DNA of 64,000 nt from Stomoxys calcitrans (taxonomy: Eukaryota; Arthropoda; Insecta; Diptera; Muscidae). Shown piece by piece: positions 37,960 through 50,324 of this stretch. The notes beneath the pieces are model-generated. The model saw only the letters and a list, made by a program, of their open reading frames with translations, made no database searches and was not told the DNA's origin. Within the stretch, counting starts at the first letter, position 1. The number at the start of each line of letters is the position of its first letter. The position numbers were made by a program, and so were the translations under genes. The stretch covers positions 47,365,527 to 47,429,526 of the forward strand of contig NC_081553.1 in the NCBI RefSeq assembly GCF_963082655.1. The letters are read 5' to 3'.

Positions 37960-40662
37960 CAGTCGAAACCGCTTAACTGTAGCACGCTTTAGTGAAAAAT
38001 ACCGCATAAGTGAAACCTAATGGAAAAACCATTCATTGTTGGGGTTATTGAACGAAATTAAATTGGAGTCGGAGAAATATAGCACTACTGAAAATCTCGC
38101 TTAAATGGACATATATTTTCACCCCAAATTTTGTTTTTATGCCCATCCACAACGCATATATTGGGTTGCCCAAAAAGTATTTGCGAATTTTTTAAAAGAA
38201 AGTAAATGCATTTTTAATAAAACTTAGAATGAACTTTAATCAAATATACTTTTTTTACACTTTTCTTCTAAAGCAAGCTAAAAGTAACAGCTGATAACTG
38301 ACAGAAGAAAGAATGCAATTACAGAGTCACAAGCTGACTCTGTAATTTGCAAGAAGATATTTTATATTGTTAATTGTTGTCTCTGACTTTTAATGAGACC
38401 AACTGAGCATTACACTTTTTCATCTCAAGTATTTCATACATAATAAGTACGCCGAAATGAAAATTCGCTTAACTGCAAATTAATTTCCATTATCCGAACT
38501 ATGCTTAACAGAAAAGTATGGATAAGTGAAATAAAACAGAAGCGTTTTTATTTTCGTTTTTATGTCTAACTAAAATCGCATAAGCGAAAATTAAGTTTAT
38601 AGTTACTTATCTGAAACTAAATTAAAAAATTAACAAAAACATTTGTTATCATATCGTTAATTGTTGTCTCTGACTTTTAATGAGAGCGAATGATCATTGT
38701 TCTTTTACAATTCAAGTAATTCATACATTATTAGTGCGACGACATGAAAATTCACTTAACTGCAAATGAATTTCATTTATGGGAACTATGCTTAACTGAA
38801 AAGTACGGATAAGTGAAATAAAACAAAAGTAATTTTTTATTAATTTTTATCCCTAACTAAAATCGCATAAGTGAAAAAATTTATATAGGATGTTATCTGG
38901 AATCAGAAATATACGCTTCATGAATAAAATTTGCAAAAACTAATCTTATCATATCGTTAAATGTTGTGCGTCTTGACGAGAGCGACTGAGCATTGCACTT
39001 TTTGAACTCAAGTATTTTTTACATAATTAGTATGTCGAAGATGAAATTCGCTTAACTGCAAATTAATTTCATTTATCCGAACTATACTTAACTGAAAAGT
39101 ACGGATAAGTGAAATAAAACAGAAGGAATTTTTATTTTAATTTTTATGCCCAACTAAAATCGTATAAGTGAAAAAGGTTGTATAGGATATTATCTGAAAT
39201 TGGAAATATTCACGTCATCAATAAAATTTGCAAAAACATATCTTCTTATATCGTAAATTGTTGTCTCTGAGTTTTTACGAGAGCGACGGAGCATTGCACT
39301 TTTTTAAACTCAAGTATTTTTTACATAATTAGTATGTCGAAGTTAAAATTCGCTTAACTGCAAATAAATTTCATTTATGCGAACTATGCTTAACAGAAAA
39401 GTACGGATAAGTGAAATAAAACAGAAAACTTTTTTTTTTTTATTTTTATGCCTAACTTAAATCGCATAAGTGAAAAAGGTTGTATAGGATATTATCTGAA
39501 ATTGGAAATATTCACGTCATCAATAAAGTTTGCAAAAACTTGTCTTGTCTTGTCATTAATTGTTGTCTCTGAGTCTTTACGAGAGCGACTGAGCATTGCA
39601 CTTTTTCAAGTCAAATATTTCTTACATAACTAATACGACGAAATGAAAATTCGCTTAACTGCAAATAAATTTCATTTATCCGTACTATGATTAACTGAAA
39701 AGTACGGATAAGTGAAATAAAACAGAAGGGATTTTTATTTTAAATTTTATGCCCAACTAAAATCGCATAAGTGAAAAATAAAGTTATATAGGAATTGGGA
39801 ATATTCGCATCATCAAATAAATTTGCAAAAGCATATCTTGTCATATCGTTAATTGTTGGCTCTGAGTCTTTACGAGAGCGACTGACCATTGCACTTTTTT
39901 AAACTCAAGTATTTTTTAAATAATTAGTATGTCGAAGTAAAAATTCGCTTAACTGCAAATTAATTTCATTTATCCGTACTATGATTAACTGAAAAATACG
40001 GACAAGTGAAATAAAACAGAAGGGATTTTTATTTCAGCTTTTATGCCAAACTTAAATCGCATAAGTGAAAAATATAACTATATAACTTTATAGGTAATCA
40101 TCTGGAATTGGGAATATTCGCATCATCAATAAAATTTGCAAAAACATATCTCATCATATCGTTGATTGTTTGCTCTAAGCTTTAACGCGAGCGACGGAGA
40201 ATTGCACTTTTTCAACTCAAATATTTCATACATAATTAGTACGACGAAATGAAAATTCGCTTAACTGCAAATAAATTTCAATTAACCGAACTATGATTAA
40301 CAGAAAAGTACGGATAAGTGAAATAAAATAGAAAGGATTTTTATTTTAACCTTTATGCCCAACTTAAGTGAAAAATAAAGTTATATAGGTAATCATCTGG
40401 AATTGGAAATATTCGCATAATCAATAAAATTTGCAAAAAAATATCTTCTTATATCGTAAATTGTTGTCTCAGAGTCTTAACGAGTGCGACTGACCACTGC
40501 ACTTTTTCAACTCAAGTATTTCCTGCAAAATTAGTTCGACGAAGTTAAAATTCGCTTAAGTGCAAAGGAATTTCATTTATCCGAAATATGTTTAACTGAA
40601 AAGCACGGATAAGTGAAATAAAACAGAATCATTTTTAACGTTTCGCTTATCCGATTACGACG
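37960..40662. mobile_element. pogo-like element made of ~300-bp tandem units
   Basis: Bounded by TA at 37958-37959 and 40663-40664. The left end 'cagtcgaaaccgcttaactg' resembles pogo ends (CAGT...CGCTTA); the right end read inward is an imperfect match. About eight units: 'gataagtgaaat' at 38521, 38808, 39104, 39406, 39707, 40001 (one change), 40313, 40608, steps 287-312. Each unit has the end-like word 'ttcgcttaactgcaaat' and a hairpin of 'atttcatttatccg' against 'cggataagtgaaat'. No transposase is present. A truncated MITE sits in the first unit. Confidence 0.75.
38161..38347 (-). mobile_element. Mariner-type MITE, copy 6, truncated with snap-back end
   Basis: Left end 'ttgggttgcccaaaaagtat' after TA. 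The copy stops after 'cacaagct', and its last 12 bases before that ('aattacagagtc', 38317-38328) recur inverted at 38336-38347 with a 7-nt loop. The other terminal repeat is gone. Confidence 0.8.
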
Positions 40663-41315
40663 TATATTCTTGATTCTCTTGGCATTTCAAGTCGAGTTCG
40701 CCATGTCCGTTAGTCTGTCGAAAGCACGTTAATTTTCGAAGGTATAAAGCTAGGCGATTAAAATTTCGCACAATTAGTTTAGGTCGATTGGGATTGTAAA
40801 TTGTAAACCGATCTCTCGATATTTCTTCTTGCCTCTAGAGTACGCAATTCTTATCCGATTTGACTGACATTTCCCATAAGGAGTTTTGTTTTCTTCTACA
40901 ATAACTGTGTAGAAAATGTTTCAAATCGGTTCATAACCTGGTACAGCTGCCGAATATACCGATCTCGGATCTTGAGCCTCCAGAGGGCTCAGTTATTATC
41001 CGATGGGGCTGAAATTTTGCCTGACTTTTGTTTTGACTTCCAATGACCGTACCAACCCTATGGTTCAGATCGTTCAATAACCTGCCATATAAACTGATCA
41101 CCCCGACTACACTTCTTAAGCCTTTTGTGGGCGAAATCATTGGGCTGAAATTTTAAACGTAAGTTTTTTATGACTTCTAATAGTCATAATAAGTAAGGTC
41201 CATAACTATCCGTAGATGTATCTCCTATATATATTTTTTAAATGCGATCCACGCATAGCGTATATGAGATTCATTCCGGCCGAACTTAACACTCTCTTTT
41301 TTGTAATACTTCTCA

Positions 41316-41431
41316 GGTCGTTTAAACTTGGATATTAATATGAGATTCCTTGTTAATGACAGAAAACTTGAATCGGACAGCGCTCCTTGATATATGAAAA
41401 GTATTCCTGTTGCTCTATAACGGCTTGTTCT
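41316..41431. other. Spacer with SINE fragment
   Basis: 41366-41418 ('acttgaatcggacagcgctc', 'ttgatatatgaaaag') matches the SINE body near its 3' end. Confidence 0.5.
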
Positions 41432-42497
41432 TAGGCTTAGGGACTTAGGCCCATAATAGCCTCATTTATTATCCGATTTTGCTGAAATTTGGGACAGTGA
41501 GTTGCGTTAGGCCCTTCCACATCCTTCGTCAATTTGGCCCAGATCTGTCCAAAATTTGGATATAGCTGCCATATAGACCGATCCTCAGATTTGGGGTCTT
41601 AGGCCCATTAAGCCGCATTTATTATCCGATTTTGCTGAAATTTGGATCAGTGAGTTGTGTTAGGCCCTTCGACATCCTTCGTCAATTTGGCCCAGATCGG
41701 TCCAAATTTGGATATAGCTGCCATATAGACCGATCCTCAGATTTAGGGTCTTAGGCCCATTAAAGCCACTATTATTGTTCGATTTTGCTGAAATTTGGGT
41801 CAGTGAGTTGTGTTAGGCCCTTCGACATCCTTCGTCAATTTGGCCCAGATTGGCCCAAATTTGGATATAGCTGCCACATAGGCCGATCCTCCGATTTAGG
41901 GTCTTAGGCCCATCAAAGCCAAATTTATTATCCGATTTTGCTGAAATTTGGGACAGTGAGTTACGTTGGGCCCTTCGACATACTTCGTCAATTTGGCTGA
42001 GATCGGTCCAAATTTGGATATAGCTGCCATATAGACCGATCCTCAGATTTAGGGTCTTTGGCCCATTAAAGCCGCATTTATTATCCGATTTTGCTGAAAT
42101 TTGGGTCAGTGAGTTGCCTTAGGCCCTTCGACATCTTTCTTCAATTTGGCACTGATCGGTTCAGATTTGGATAAAGCTGTCATATAGACGATCTCTCGAT
42201 TTAAGGTTTTGGGCCCATAAAAAGCGCCGAAATTTGGGACAGTGAAGTGTGTTGGGCTCTTCGATATTGGTCTTCAATTTGGATATAGCTGCCATTTAGA
42301 CCGATCTCTCGGTTGAACAATGACTTGTACTTATAAGCATTTGGTCTAAATCGTTTGATATGTCTATATGGCTGCTATGGGGCATAAGGTATGCATTTTT
42401 CACTGGGTTTTGACGAAAGGTTGTTCACATATATACCCGAGGTGGTGGGTATCCAAAGTTCGGACCGGCCAAACTTTACGCCTTTTTACTTGTTTTT
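41432..42497 (-). mobile_element. DINE-1/mini-me-like element, type B, minus strand, tail missing
   Basis: Type B monomers with 'gacatccttcgtcaatttgg' and 'catatagaccgatcctcag' end at the 5' side 'gaggtggtgggtatccaaag', 'cggaccggccaaactttacg' (42463). The core and 3' hairpin are absent. Confidence 0.75.
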
Positions 42498-42715
42498 TAT
42501 TTGTTTAATAAATAGTTTATAAAGGCGTCAATATTTTAAGTGCAAAGCTCAATAACACTTCTGGTGCGATGACAAGAATACAAATGTAATGCCGTCAATT
42601 CTTAAAAGCCTCCTTTGACTGGTATTGAATTGATACCAAATGGTATTAAAAATCTTTGCCAATGACGCAAACAATATAATACCAGGCGGCATTGGAAAAG
42701 TATCGTCAGTTTCTA
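42498..42715. other. Unique spacer
   Basis: AT-rich, no feature seen. Confidence 0.4.
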
Positions 42716-43365
42716 CCAGTGTGGGAGCTATATCAGTTTATGAGCCGATTTGGACCATACTTTACATAGTTATTGGATGTCAATATGAAAACCTTTATGC
42801 AAAATTTCAGTCAAATCTGATAATAATTGCGCCCTCTAGCGGCTCACGAAGTCAAGATCCGAGATCGGATTATATGGGAGCTATATCAGGTTTTGAACCA
42901 TACTTGGAACAGTTGTTGAAAGTTAAAAGAAAACATTTCGTGCAAAATTTCAGCCAAACGGATAGTAAATGCGCACTCAAGCGGTTCAAAAAGTCAAGAT
43001 CCGAAATCGGTTTATATGAGAGCTATATCAGGTTATGAACCGATTGGAAACATACTTCGCATAGTCATTGATGGTCCAATCATTTCAACCACATCGTATA
43101 ATAATTGCGATCCGATCCGAGATCGATTTATGTGGGAGCTATATCAGGTTATGAACCGATTTAGACCATACTTGGCACAGTTGTTGGAAGTCAATATGAA
43201 ATACTTGCTACAAAAATCAGTCAAGTCCGATAACAACTGCGCCCCCTAGATGCTCAAGAGAAGATCCGATATCCCATCCTATTATGGAGGATACCTTAAG
43301 AATTCACCCTTCACTCAATAGGGTCGAACTGCAATATTTCGACATGTTGCAAAGGAAATGGAAAA
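42716..43365 (+). mobile_element. DINE-1/mini-me-like element, type A, degraded tail
   Basis: Monomers 'tgggagctatatcaggtt' at 42877, 43017 and 43134, and a collapsed tail 'atcccatcctattatggagg' (43270) next to 'caatatttcgacatgttgca'. The core is deleted. Confidence 0.65.
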
Positions 43366-44469
43366 CATTTCATACATTTCTGCACTTGTTGAAGCAACAA
43401 GATAAGAGACCTTCAACACACACATACACCCCCAACAAACATTTTGACTTTAAATAGCCATGACAGAGCCAGAGTATAAAATCCTTGCATTTTTAATTGA
43501 GTTTCGCTTTTATATCATACTCGCGCTCAATTCAAATGCAAAACGATTTGAGCTCGTATTAAATGAAAACAATTGCTTTTCAATTTTGGAAGACAACAAG
43601 GAACAACAACAACAAGCGAGCATCGACAACAACAACTTAAAATTTTGTACAAGGCCCGCTAACTAATTTATGCGAAAATAACGCCTACCAAATTAAAAGC
43701 AAGAGCCAAAGGAGCAGACAGTCCTGCAGTCACACAGTGAGCAGTAAATTCAAGTCATTTTCAGGCACACACACACACACATACACACAACACAGTGCTC
43801 AGAGTGTATTCAAGAATAAATCCGTGAGACAATTAAGTCCTTTTTATAGCAGTGTTGTCGTATTCACGCGTATTTGTTTTTGGAAAAAAAAAACATAAAA
43901 CCGTCTCTGATAAAAAACAAAATTCAAGAGCATGCGACTTTTTTTATTCCACATCGTCGTTATTGTGACTGCAATGGCAGAGAAAACAAAATAAAGTGAC
44001 TGAATTAATGAAGATTACAAAGACAGCCTGCCTTGTCGTGGCATTCATATACCAAAATTCGTCCTATATGGCAAATAAATGATTACAGATTTTTTACTTT
44101 TTCCCCTCTGCCCCCCTTCCGTGTTTGGGTTTAATGTTCAATGGGTGAGGAGCTTTGTTTTGAAAACCCAACCAAGCCATCTTGCCACTTTGATGACACT
44201 CTATGTTGAGGGTGGCAATTGTGATATGCTTACAAGTTAAAGATACTGCTGCGCAACATTTCATTTGCACCATTGACTTTGGAAGAGAAAAAAAACTGAA
44301 TTTTTAAAAACTAAGCGGAAGAGGGAGAGGCATTACTTTTATGCAGCTTGCTGCTTATAAATTTATCTATTAGAATAGCATTTAACAATACACTCGAGGA
44401 AATGTTTTCGTTATGTTCGAAGGGTAAGATGAGAACAAGAAGTAAAATCGATTGGTCAAAAAAAAAAAC
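43366..44469. other. Unique island with TATA-like word, no gene proven
   Basis: 'tataaaa' at 43475, (CAA)n at 43603-43635, (CA)n at 43776-43796. A 68-codon frame (43460-43666) lacks recognisable features. It could be the 5' region of a neighbouring gene or plain intergenic DNA. Confidence 0.35.
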
Positions 44470-44474
44470 AGTTA

Positions 44475-46188
44475 GGGAAGACCAAAGTCGGGCGGGGTCG
44501 GCTATATAATACCCTACACCACCGAGCCTACGTACTATTTATATACCCACCACCATAGGATGGGGGTATACTAATGTAGTCATTCCGTTTGTAACACCTC
44601 GAAATAATGATCTGGGACCCCACAAAGTATATATCTTCTTGATCGTCTCGACATTCTCAGTCGAACTAGCCATGTCCGTCCATCTGTGGAAATCACGATA
44701 GCGGTCGAACGCGTAAAGCTAGCCGATACAAATCTTGCACAAATACTTATAATTAAAGTAGGTCGTTGGGGATTGGAAAAGGACCATATCGGTTCAGATT
44801 TGGATATACCTCCCATATGTACCGATCTCCCGATTTGACTTCTTAAGTCCCAGGAAGCCGCAATTTTTGTCCGATTTCGCTCAAATTTTGCATACAGTGT
44901 TCTGTCATAACTTCCAACACCTGTGCCTAGTACGGTCCGAATCGGTCTATAACCTGATATAGCTCCCATACAAACCTATTTCGCCGGGTTCACTTCTTGG
45001 GCCCCTGGAGCCCCAATTTTCATCCACTTAGGTTGAAATTTTGCACATAGTGTACCTTTATGACTTTCAACAACTGTGCCAAGTACGGTCCAAATCGGTC
45101 GAGAACATGATATAGCTCCCATTTAAACCGATCTCTCGATTTGACTTCGTGAGCCCTTAGAAGCAGCAATTTTTGTCCGATTTGGCTGAAATTTTGCACA
45201 TAGTGGTCTGTAATGACTTCCAAAAACTGAGCTAAGTACAATACGAATCGGTCTATATCCTGACATGGCTCCCATATAAACCGATCTCCCCGGGTTCACT
45301 TCTTGGGCCCCAGAAAGCCCCAATTTTCATCCACTTAGGCTAAAATTTTGCACATAGTCTACTGTTATGACTTTCAACAACTGTACCAAGTACGGTCCAA
45401 ATCGGTCAAGAACATGACATAGCTCCCATTTAAACCGATCTCCCGATTTGACTTCTTGAACCCCAGGAAGCCCCAATTTTCATCCACTTAGGTAGAAATT
45501 TTGCACATAGTGTACTGTTATGACTTTCAACAACTGTGCCAAGCACGGTCCAAATCGGTAGAGAACATGATATAGCTCCCATATACACCGATCTCCCGAT
45601 TTGACTTCTTGAGCCCTTAGAATCAACAACTTTTGTCCGATTTGGCTGAAATTTTGCATGAGACGTTCTGTTACGACTTCCAACAACTGTGCCTAGTGCT
45701 GTCCAAATCGGTCTATAACATGATATAGCTCCCATTTAAACCGATCTCCCGATTTGACTTCCTGAGCCCCAGGAAGCCAGAATTTTCATCCACTTAGGCT
45801 TAAATTTTGCACATAGTGTACTGTTTTGACTTTCAACAACTGTGCCAAGTATGGTCCAAATCGGTAGAGAACATGATATAGTTCCCATATAAACCGATCT
45901 CCCCGGGTTCACTTATTGCGCCCCTGGAGCCCCAATTTTCATCCACTTAGGGTGAAATTTTGCACATAGCTGTCTGTTATAACTTTCAACAACTGTGCTA
46001 AGTACGATCCGAATCGGTTTATATCCTGATATTGCTACCATATAAAACGATCTCCCGATTTGACTTCTTGAGTTCATGGAGGCCTCAATTTTTATTCGAT
46101 TTGGCTGAAACTTTGCATGCTGTGTTCTGTTTTGACTTTAAACAACTGTACCAACTACGATGCAAATCGGTCAAGAACCTGATATAAA
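44475..46188 (-). mobile_element. DINE-1/mini-me-like element, type A, minus strand
   Basis: Preceded by a type C 5'-end-like block ('accaaagtcgggcggggtcg', 44478). The 3' hairpin side 'atacccaccaccataggatg' is at 44543 and the core 'tagccatgtccgtcc' at 44666. The array runs to 46188, where a retrotransposon is inserted, and resumes at 47593. Confidence 0.8.
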
Positions 46189-47592
46189 ATGGCAAAATAT
46201 GTGGGCTTTGGCCGCGTGTCATACACTGGGTGTATACTGGGTGTATACTGCAGTTGTCAGACCTATGATGATATATGGTGTTGTGGTCTGGTGGACGGCA
46301 CTTCAAAAGTCCACCCACTGTTCATTACTCAACCAGTTCCAAAGAATGGCTTGTTAGTGCATCACAGCCGCACTAAGGACGAAACCATCTGATGCACTGA
46401 ATTTAATGCTACATCTAATGCCTCTGGACATTGTGGATAGACAAATTGCTGCGACCACTACCGTGAGGCTAAGGGTGCTTTCTCATTGGTCATGTGGTGG
46501 CTACGGACACTGTTTTATCCATGAAACAATGCCCTGTGTTCCGGGCAGTGTGGATTACACCTTACCTGCATCGCTTTTTGTTAAAAAGTACTGTACCAAT
46601 ATTCCCGATAGAACCGATTGGAACTACGATATCCCCGGTAATAGTAGTTACACAGACTCCTATACGGATGGTTTCAAACTAGACCGCTAAGTGGTCTTTG
46701 GGGTGTACTCTATAGATATGGAACTGGTCATATCGAAAAGGTTACCCGACCACTGCAGTGATATAAACTGAACTGAGATCCTTACAATTAAGGAAGTGGT
46801 GGAATGTCAAGATATTACGTCATTACGACGATTGGCATAAATATCTTCTTAGACAACCAGGCAGCCATTAAATCCCTGGAGCACGTATTTCTGAACACAA
46901 AAACCGCCCTCAATTGACGCAGATCTTTTAACGGGATGGCTGAAAATTTCAAAACTCAACTCTTTTGGGTGCCACGCCACAGAGATATCCCAGGGAATTG
47001 TAAAGCGAACGAGCTTGCGAGACTAGGAACTACTTTACACATTCCAAAGAAACTGGAATCTGTGGGTATACCTCTACCAACAGGTAAGCTAGGTTTTCAG
47101 GATAAGGCCGGAAGTGTAACGAATGAAGAGGGGGCTGTGAGCATTCCAAAACTATGTGGCCTAAACTAGACTTGAAGAGGTCTACCGCTTTGCTGGCTGT
47201 CACTGGCTAGAACAGATGTCTCAGTCATTGTGTCCATCATGATAGGTCACTGTTTAATCGGAAAACATGCTCACAGACTGAAGGTTGCCAGTAATGACTT
47301 TTGCAGAAGCTGTGAGGACATCAAAGAAGAGAACACGATAGAACACCTTCTGTGTGTGTGTCCCGCATTAGCAGTCAGAAGAGTTCCTCTTTAGGTTCTC
47401 ATTTCTTTGAGAACCTATCTGATTTTGCGGATGTGAACGTTTGCAAGTTGGTGGGATTTAAAAAGCGATCTGAATGGTTCAGCGGTAGAATCTAGAAGGC
47501 ATTTTTCTTCTTCTGTTCCTGTGGTATCACAATGGACGAAAACGTCTGCGAGTCTGATGGCAGACTGTCACTTAAACCTAACTTAACCTATA
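46189..47592 (+). pseudogene. Non-LTR retrotransposon, 5'-truncated, RNase H to 3' end
   Basis: Inserted in a type A array, which resumes at 47593. It begins in the polymerase C-terminal part ('YTAVVRPMMIYGVVVWWTA', 46245), followed by an RNase H remnant ('YTDGFKLDR' near 46660, 'GVYSIDMELVISKRLPDHC', 'FWVPRHRDIPGNCKANELAR' near 46965) and a Cys/His C-terminal region ('NDFCRSCED', 'EHLLCVCPAL', 47290-47370). It ends 'gacgaaaacgtctgcg', 'aaacctaacttaaccta'. Numerous stops. 5' truncation is typical of target-primed insertion. Confidence 0.8.
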
Positions 47593-47790
47593 GTAAGAAT
47601 CGGCATATAACCTGTCATATAAACCGATCTCCCGATTTGACTTCTTGAACCTCTAGAGTGCGCCATTCTTATCTGATTTGGCCGAAATTTTGCACGTGGC
47701 GGTTAGCTATGACTGAGCCAGATGTGGTTCAAATCGGTCTATAACCCGATATAGCTCACATATAAGCCGATCTCCCGATTTCATTTTATG
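47593..47790 (-). mobile_element. Type A array segment between two retrotransposon pieces
   Basis: 'cctgtcatataaaccgatct' to 'cccgatttca'; continuation of the minus array left of 46188. Confidence 0.7.
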
Positions 47791-47946
47791 AACAGTTTTA
47801 TGTGAATGTTCGCAAATTGTTGGACTTTTAGAAGCGATCTGAATAATTCAATGGTAGGAAACTTCTTCTGTTCTTGTGGTATCACAATGGACGAAAACGT
47901 CAAAGTGAGTCTAATGGCAGACTGCCACTTAAACCTAACCTAACCT
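47791..47946 (+). pseudogene. Second 3' end of the same retrotransposon family
   Basis: 'gttcgcaaattgttggactt', 'gtatcacaatggacgaaaac' and 'aaacctaacctaaccta' match 47440-47592. A 156-bp severely 5'-truncated copy in the same array. Confidence 0.75.
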
Positions 47947-48165
47947 ATGATAAGAATCGACCTATAACCTGATATTGCTGTCATATAAATCGATCTCCCG
48001 ATGTGATTTCTTGAACCGCTGGAAGGCGCAATTTTCGTCCGATTTGGCTGAAATTTTACACATAGTGTTCTTTTAGGACTTGCAACACCTATGCTAAGTA
48101 CGATCCGAATCGGTCTATAACCTGATTTATCTCCCATATAAACCGATCACCGATTTGAATTCTTG
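47947..48165 (-). mobile_element. Type A array, minus-strand end
   Basis: Last minus-oriented monomer and a half, up to 'gaattcttgagcctttac', where orientation flips. Confidence 0.65.
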
Positions 48166-49495
48166 AGCCTTTACAAGCCGATTTGAGCCGTACTTGGCGC
48201 AGTGTTTTAAAGTCGTAATAGAACTCCATATACAAAATGATAGCTCAATCGGATGAATATTACGGCTTCCAGAGGGTCAAGAAATCAAATCGGGAGATCG
48301 GTTTATATGGGAGCCATTTGCAATCCTCAAAGACCCACGTCAATATTAAGTATCTGTGCGTTCACGCGTTCGGCCGCTATCGTAATTTCGAAAGACGGAT
48401 AAGAATTGCGAATCGGATAAGAATTGCGCCCTCTAGTGGCTCAAGAAGTCTAGCCCCAGATCAGATTATAGGGCAGCTCTATCAGGTTATGGACCGATTT
48501 AACCATACTTAGCACAGTTGTTGGAAGTCGCAATAAAACACGTCATGCAAAATTTCAGCACAGTCGGATAAGAATTTCCCGCTCTAGTGGCTTAAGAAGT
48601 CAAGATTCAAGATCGGTTTATATGGCTGCTATATCAGGTTATGAACCGATTGGAACCATACTTTGCACGGTTGTTGAAAGTCATAAAGAAACACATCACG
48701 CAAAATTTCAGCTAAATCGGATGTGAATTGCGCCCTCTAGAGGGTCCAGAACTCAAGATCCCAGATCAGTTTATACGGCAGCTCTATCAGGTTATGGCCC
48801 GATTTCAACCATACTTAGCACAGTTATTCTATGTCGTAATACAACACGTCATACAAAGTTTCAGCCAAATCGGATATGAATTTCGCCCTCTAGTGGCTCA
48901 AGAAGTCAAGATTCAAGATCGGTTTATATGGCAGCTATAGCAGGTTATGGACCTATTTGAACCATACTTAGCACAGTTGTTGGAAGTCGTAATAAAACAG
49001 GTCATGCTAAATTTCAGCCAAATCGGATGAGAATTGTGCCCTCTAGAGGCTCCAGAAGTCAAGACCCCTGATCGGTTGATATGACAGCTATACCAGGTTA
49101 GGGACCGATTTCAACCAAAACTGGCACAGTTGTTGGATGTCATACTAAAACGATACGTACAAGAAGTCAAGCCCTAAAATCGGTTTATGTGGCAGCTATA
49201 TCAAAACATGAACCGTTATGGCCCATTTACAATCCCAACCGACCTACATTAATAATGAGCATTTCAAGCGGCTAGCTTTATTCCTTCGAAAATTAGCGTG
49301 CTTTCGACAGATTGACGGACAGACGGATGGACGGACAGATGAACAGACGGACGGACGGACAGACATGGCTAGATCGACTTAAAATGTCATAACAATCAGG
49401 AATATATATACTTTATGGGGTCTTAGACCTTTATTTGGAGGGGTACAAACAGAATTACGAAATTAGTATACTCCCATCCAATGGTGGAGGGTATA
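48166..49495 (+). mobile_element. DINE-1/mini-me-like element, type A, plus strand, complete tail
   Basis: Starts mid-monomer ('aagccgatttgagccgtact'). A tail is broken off at 'cgaaagacgg' (48390) and fused to more monomers. The final tail has an expanded GGAC/AGAC run (49309-49364), 'gacatggctagatcgactt' and terminal 'ctcccatccaatggtgg' (49470). Confidence 0.75.
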
Positions 49496-50320
49496 ATAAA
49501 TCGTTTTATCTACAACTATTTTTTCTCGGGTATATTTTACACTCAAAGAGTACATTCACTTAACTCCAAATAAACACAAGTGTAACTGTCAAAGCTAAGA
49601 TTTGTCCACACCCCCATCCAATGGCTAAAACGAAGTCCTGCATACATATCGTCTATTTTTTGTGTTCCTTGCACACATTTTCTGCTCTTCAGATAGAATT
49701 GTATGCGAATGTTTAGTTTTGTGTAGTTATCACTGGGATTTATCGCTGAAAAAGTTATTGTGTTTGTTTAATTGAATTTGGATTGTTATAAGCTTTACAT
49801 CTTATGTCTCTAACAAACAGCCACACAATCAAAGCACTTGTCCGGAAGAGGGTGTGTGAGTATGGATCTATGTGAGTGAGTGCTGTGTCGCAACAACGCT
49901 TTCGGATGAGATAATTTTTAAATACTTCCTTTTTTTCCCGCTCGCTTGTGACACTGACTTGACGCTGCTAAGCACTAAGCGTGTGAGCTTAAGCAGCCAA
50001 GAGTATTTTGAAAGCATTTTCTATGGCATCCTCATCATCAGCAGCTGTAAGCAAAAGTGGTAGCATTGTTTGAGAAAATTGTCCTGTGACTTTGTCCTTT
50101 TTTTCTGTTCTTCTCTGTGAGGGGACTTGGGGGCGGGGAGAATAATTGTTTGGCTAAAGTTCGCAACATTAGATTTGGTATTATTTAAGTGGAAATTAAT
50201 TGCTGAAAAAGATTGATAGCACCAAAGCTAAGGGCAAAAGAGATTTTCCAATTAAATTTTCCAACTTCAGTTGATATCTTTTTTGCACATTCGTTAGTGC
50301 TGTTGGTAGAGAAGGAAAAC
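49496..50320. other. Unique island, no gene seen
   Basis: AT-rich unique DNA; a 63-codon frame (49872-50063) has no supporting feature. Confidence 0.45.
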
Positions 50321-50324
50321 AAGT

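Larger units (their letters stand above)
37868..41315 (-). mobile_element. DINE-1/mini-me-like element, type A, opened by a pogo-like insertion
   Basis: Left edge 'ccctccactatatgatgggg' is the 3' hairpin, continuing 'gacccaataaaatatcta'. The expected next words 'tattcttgat' and core 'cgccatgtccgttag' appear only at 40665-40715, after the insertion. The array continues to the 5' end 'ttccggccgaacttaacac' at 41275. Confidence 0.8.

Noticed and set aside
43460..43666. Start of a new gene (TATA word plus 68-codon frame)
   Set aside because: No initiator at the right distance, no recognisable protein feature; kept only as an unassigned island.
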